Positions 61,046 through 64,000 of a stretch of DNA of 64,000 bases are shown here, piece by piece. The position numbers and the translations under genes are program-made. Origin of the DNA: Panacagrimonas sp965216845 (lineage in GTDB: Bacteria > Pseudomonadota > Gammaproteobacteria > Nevskiales > Nevskiaceae); assembly GCA_965216845.1 (NCBI GenBank), contig OZ244200.1, positions 2,170,001 through 2,234,000 on the forward strand, in the 5' to 3' direction. Under the pieces are notes generated by a model. That model ran no database searches, was not told where the DNA came from, and was given only the letters and a program-made list of their open reading frames with translations. The first letter of the stretch is position 1, and every line of letters starts with the position of its first letter.

Positions 61046-62227
61046 TCAGCGGCCATATAGTAGGTGTCCGACCCGCTGCCTCTCCAAGTAGCCGAGCCGA
61101 GTCGGGATGATCGTCCAGCCTACCAGTTGTCCCTTGATGGCTTCGACTACCGCCACCATGCCTTGCTTTTTCGGCATGTCGAACGCACGAACGTAGCGCG
61201 TCCTGAGAACCACCCGGCCTGTGCCTTTGTGGCGCTCAAAGCTCTGCCATACCTCAAACGGCTCATCAAGCACGTCCGGCAGCAGCGGTATGACCCGAGC
61301 TCGCGCAGGATCAACATGCTCTGCCAACACCTCAACGTTGGCGGCAACGCGATGAGTGAATTCTGGCGACACTTTCAGCGCTAATACACGCTCCTCGCCA
61401 CCCAACGACTTGCGCAGCAGGTCGCGTAATTGCTCTTTGCTGGCTCGCGTCACGCCTGTCAGTTTACGCGGCAGCGGGTCCAGCGGCACCTTCGGCGGTC
61501 GGCCGAAATCGGCCGGCCCTTTGGGCGTCAGTCGCTCCCACGCATCGCCCTTTTGATTACGCCACATTTGCATATCCTGCTCGTTGAGCAGCCGACCGAT
61601 GTGGGCCTCCCCAACGTGATACCGGAATTCCGGCGCGACGTTGTCATCGCCGCCGGGGGGCGGCTTGTCCGGTTTGCGGCCATCGGCTTTCAGGCGCGCC
61701 GCTGAAACACCGAACGCACTACAGCGACAGCCCCAGCCGTTGGGCGGATAGTGGCTCTGCCACCAGGGGTCATCCCGCGCCAGAATCAGGCCGTCCCAGG
61801 CCTGATGCTCCTCGCGCGGATTGTTGACCGTGTTGTGCTTGTACTTCAGGTACGGGAACTTCTGCAGACTTTCCCAACGCCCCGCCATATAGGCGCTGCG
61901 CAGGTTCTGCTGATAGATCAGCTGCGTGCGCCAAGCGCGTCCGCGAACCGAGCTTTCGCCGCGCCAGCCGGTCCAGCCGTTGCGCTGGACGATCTCGTCG
62001 AAGCGCTTGCGAAAATCCTCCAGCGTTTCGCCTTCGGAAATGGCGGCATCCACTGCTTCGCGCAGATCTGTGAGCAGGGCATCTTTGGTGGCGCCGGCCA
62101 CCACAAACGCGCGCGCGTGCTGCCCCTGCCACAGATCATCCCAGCGCTTGGTCGGCAGGTTGACCTTCTGGCGAAAGAAGCGCTCCGAAGCTTCGATGCT
62201 TCGGAAGCCGGCGGCGATTTCAGGCAT
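61046..62227 (-). CDS. Mu gpF-like head morphogenesis protein with toxin-like nuclease C-terminus
   Basis: Protein of 393 residues. The N-terminal 250 match the phage head morphogenesis (gpF/SPP1 gp7) domain, with AWRTQLIYQQNLRSAYMAGRW and the Cys-bearing HYPPNGWGCRCSAFGVS. The C-terminal 110 residues (EERVLALKVSPEFTHRV to LERQRVGHLLYGR) look like a phage Barnase-EndoU-ColicinE5/D-RelE nuclease (PBECR) domain, carried by many phage head proteins. Overlaps the portal gene by 8 bp. Confidence 0.88.
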   Translation of the reverse strand: MPEIAAGFRSIEASERFFRQKVNLPTKRWDDLWQGQHARAFVVAGATKDALLTDLREAVDAAISEGETLEDFRKRFDEIVQRNGWTGWRGESSVRGRAWRTQLIYQQNLRSAYMAGRWESLQKFPYLKYKHNTVNNPREEHQAWDGLILARDDPWWQSHYPPNGWGCRCSAFGVSAARLKADGRKPDKPPPGGDDNVAPEFRYHVGEAHIGRLLNEQDMQMWRNQKGDAWERLTPKGPADFGRPPKVPLDPLPRKLTGVTRASKEQLRDLLRKSLGGEERVLALKVSPEFTHRVAANVEVLAEHVDPARARVIPLLPDVLDEPFEVWQSFERHKGTGRVVLRTRYVRAFDMPKKQGMVAVVEAIKGQLVGWTIIPTRLGYLERQRVGHLLYGR

Positions 62228-63737
62228 CGGCGTCGTCGGCCGCGTCGCTGATGCCTGCCACGGTTGATACCGCCATCGCTCGCTGCATCAGCTCGGCAAA
62301 CGTATCGACCCCCATGTCGGGGGACCGTGCCAGCAGGCCGTCGCGGATTTCTTCCAGCGACCCTGCGTGTTCGATCAGATCGCGCGCCTGGTCCACCCAG
62401 GCGGAAATCTCCGCATCCGCCCGCTGCGCGATCAAGGCCGTGAGCTGATCCGGACGTTCTGCGCCGCCGTCGTCCTCGGCGAACTCGGGTGCGGGCTCGG
62501 CACCCGGCTCTGTGCCCGGCGCCTGGTCCGGCGGCAGCGCACCCTTTGGCACTGGCTCCCATTCGCCCGGATAGGTGTCCTGCACGCTCTGCAGCGTCGG
62601 TCGATAACCAATTTTGGTGATGCGCTCGGCACGCTCAGCCTGGTCATTCAGGTCTTCATCCGGCTCGGTCTGGCGCCAAACCTTGGGCGGCGCGGCACCG
62701 GGAAAATTCCATTCCGTCAGCCAACGCGCCGGCCCCAGATTGAAGGACTGACAAAGCAGGTCTGAAGACGCTTTAATCAGGTTTTCAGCCACGTCTTGCT
62801 GCGTGGAATCGTCGCCGAGACGACCCGGCGTGCCTTGCACGGTCGCGGTCTGCCCCAGGATCACCTTGGCAATCGCATTATCCATGCGATCGCACAGTTC
62901 TTTGTAATCCGCGGTGCCAGAACGCGCCGCCTCCAGCAACTCGATCAGCATGCCGTCCGGCACGATGATGCCGCCGTCGGTGTGTACCGCGCCCAAGGCG
63001 TTGAGCAGCGTTTTCTTTTCCGTCACGGTCGCATTGGCAGGATACTTCCCAACCGCCGTCGGCTGGCCAAACTTCTCCAGAAAGATCAGCCAGAACTTGA
63101 TGCCGTTGCGCTTGAAGAACACCGGCCAGTACAGCGAGTGCGCCAGGCCGATGCCATAAGGATCATCGTCGTTGTCACCGCCGTAAGTGAAGGTCCAGAA
63201 CTTGCGCGGCGGCATCAGCTCGCCGAGCGGATTGTTCATCGTAAGCAGCTTCAACTCGCCCTGCGGGCCAAAGCCGAAGCGCCGCGCTTTGCGCACCTTG
63301 ATCTTCGCCAGCGTGGTCTGAGCGCCATCGCGGCCCCACAGGCATTCCGCCACGCCGTGGCCGTAGTGGATGCCGTACAGCATTTTGTCGAAGGCGCGAT
63401 CGAAATCGACCACGTCCAGCTGCTCCTTGAGAAACTCTGCGGACTTCTTGTCGATGCGCTTGTCGCCACCCGGATCGACCTTCCACTCCGCGCCCACCAC
63501 GGCCAGGCGCAGCTGCCGGAAGCAGGCACTGACCTGGTCATCACGCAGCAGCTCCTCGTACACCCGGTAATCGCCGCCACGGGATTGCAGCACGGGATCG
63601 AGCGGCGGCAGCAGCGGCAGTGAATCCACAAAGCCGCGTGTGACGTCGCGACCGTCCGCCGTGGTGGCGATCTCCCGCGTATCCGCCGTTCGCGGCTTGG
63701 ACGGCACCAGCACGCCTTTCTGGTATTCGTAATCCAT
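62220..63737 (-). CDS. DUF935 phage portal protein (Mu gp29-like)
   Basis: Protein of 505 residues of the DUF935 portal family: GDYRVYEELLRDDQVSACFR, WKVDPGG, FDKMLYGIHYGHGVAECLW, FGQPTAVGKYP. The C-terminal third is charged with a Pro/Glu-rich segment. Forms the DNA entry ring of the head. Its ATG overlaps the terminase stop (TGATG) and its end overlaps the gpF-like gene by 8 bp. Confidence 0.93.
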   Translation of the reverse strand: MDYEYQKGVLVPSKPRTADTREIATTADGRDVTRGFVDSLPLLPPLDPVLQSRGGDYRVYEELLRDDQVSACFRQLRLAVVGAEWKVDPGGDKRIDKKSAEFLKEQLDVVDFDRAFDKMLYGIHYGHGVAECLWGRDGAQTTLAKIKVRKARRFGFGPQGELKLLTMNNPLGELMPPRKFWTFTYGGDNDDDPYGIGLAHSLYWPVFFKRNGIKFWLIFLEKFGQPTAVGKYPANATVTEKKTLLNALGAVHTDGGIIVPDGMLIELLEAARSGTADYKELCDRMDNAIAKVILGQTATVQGTPGRLGDDSTQQDVAENLIKASSDLLCQSFNLGPARWLTEWNFPGAAPPKVWRQTEPDEDLNDQAERAERITKIGYRPTLQSVQDTYPGEWEPVPKGALPPDQAPGTEPGAEPAPEFAEDDGGAERPDQLTALIAQRADAEISAWVDQARDLIEHAGSLEEIRDGLLARSPDMGVDTFAELMQRAMAVSTVAGISDAADDADA

Positions 63738-64000
63738 CAGACGAAGCCTCCAAAGTCATTGCCGCCCGCAACACCACCCCAGCCCGATGGCGTCGTTTCC
63801 GGTCGATCCGCCGTGCCGTCAAAGGCACCCAATGACGAACGCGTATCACGCGGGCCGGTGGATTCAAATTCGATCTGCACGCCGCCACTGCTGCCGGCAT
63901 ACAGGGCCAGAAAGCACGCCCAAGCGCGGTCGGCATGGCCATCGGTATCACCGTCGGCGTCAAAGCGCACCGCGCCGGTGGGCGTGGTGGTTTTCTTCAG
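63737..64000 (-). CDS. Phage terminase large subunit, C-terminal end only (Mu gp28-like)
   Basis: The last 87 residues of a frame that runs off the right edge. It contains GAVRFDADGDTDGHADRAWACFLALYAG, with acidic residues typical of the C-terminal nuclease end of Mu gp28-type terminases. Position upstream of the portal agrees. An internal ATG would give a short false start. Confidence 0.82.
   Translation of the reverse strand: MKKTTTPTGAVRFDADGDTDGHADRAWACFLALYAGSSGGVQIEFESTGPRDTRSSLGAFDGTADRPETTPSGWGGVAGGNDFGGFV

Noticed and set aside
1..64000. CRISPR array or cas genes
   Set aside because: No regularly spaced direct repeats and no Cas-like proteins seen.

Overview
This 64 kb stretch reads as chromosome of a GC-rich gammaproteobacterium. 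The evidence is the gene content and order: purM-purN-DUF3108 divergent from DUF2066-perM-hda, with wrbA-DUF2069 next to hda, as in Pseudomonas; xseB-ispA-dxs; efp with both EpmA and EpmB; a FimX-like c-di-GMP protein; and a PhoP/PhoQ-like pair. The acyl-CoA genes, the fused isobutyryl-CoA mutase and a cytochrome P450 suggest a Nevskiales/Xanthomonadales-like lipid or hydrocarbon degrader. That placement is inference, since no 16S or marker tree was available.

Layout. 1-3.1 kb: fatty-acid oxidation genes (thiolase and a FadJ-type protein, cut by the left edge), divergent from a TetR regulator with a matching operator palindrome on each side. 3.1-5.1 kb: LysE exporter, ParDE toxin-antitoxin pair, tandem glutaredoxin/GST-like protein. 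5.2-18 kb: housekeeping block (proS, wrbA, hda, perM, purMN, dusB) with a Nudix-metallo-beta-lactamase fusion and a voltage-sensor-like membrane protein that lacks a pore. 18-28.5 kb: AraC regulator and icmF, a His/Arg-rich lipoprotein, DUF6394 with a two-RCK potassium channel, P450 with a MarR-type regulator, redoxin, M14 peptidase. 28.5-43 kb: gorA, dinB, cysG, a 362-bp MITE-like element, dxs-ispA-xseB, then parE-recQ-parC and htpX. 43-48 kb: FimX-like protein with epmB, efp and epmA. 48-59.7 kb: outer membrane protein, TSUP exporter, recR, phhB, a 1376-residue envelope protein, orn, a Yip1 protein, and glycine-zipper-PepSY-phoP-phoQ. 60.1 kb: tRNA-Leu(TAA), followed to the right edge by Mu-like head genes on the minus strand (virion morphogenesis, gpF, DUF935 portal, terminase).

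The strongest unexplained signals are: the MITE-like element at 32495-32856, which has target duplications, two perfect internal hairpins, a small ORF behind a strong Shine-Dalgarno, and supplies or adjoins the stop codons of both flanking genes; the pore-less voltage sensor; the 1376-residue protein with an apparent internal duplication; the paired operators near 2.3 kb; a toxin-like nuclease tail on the prophage gpF protein; and a probable leaderless cysG.
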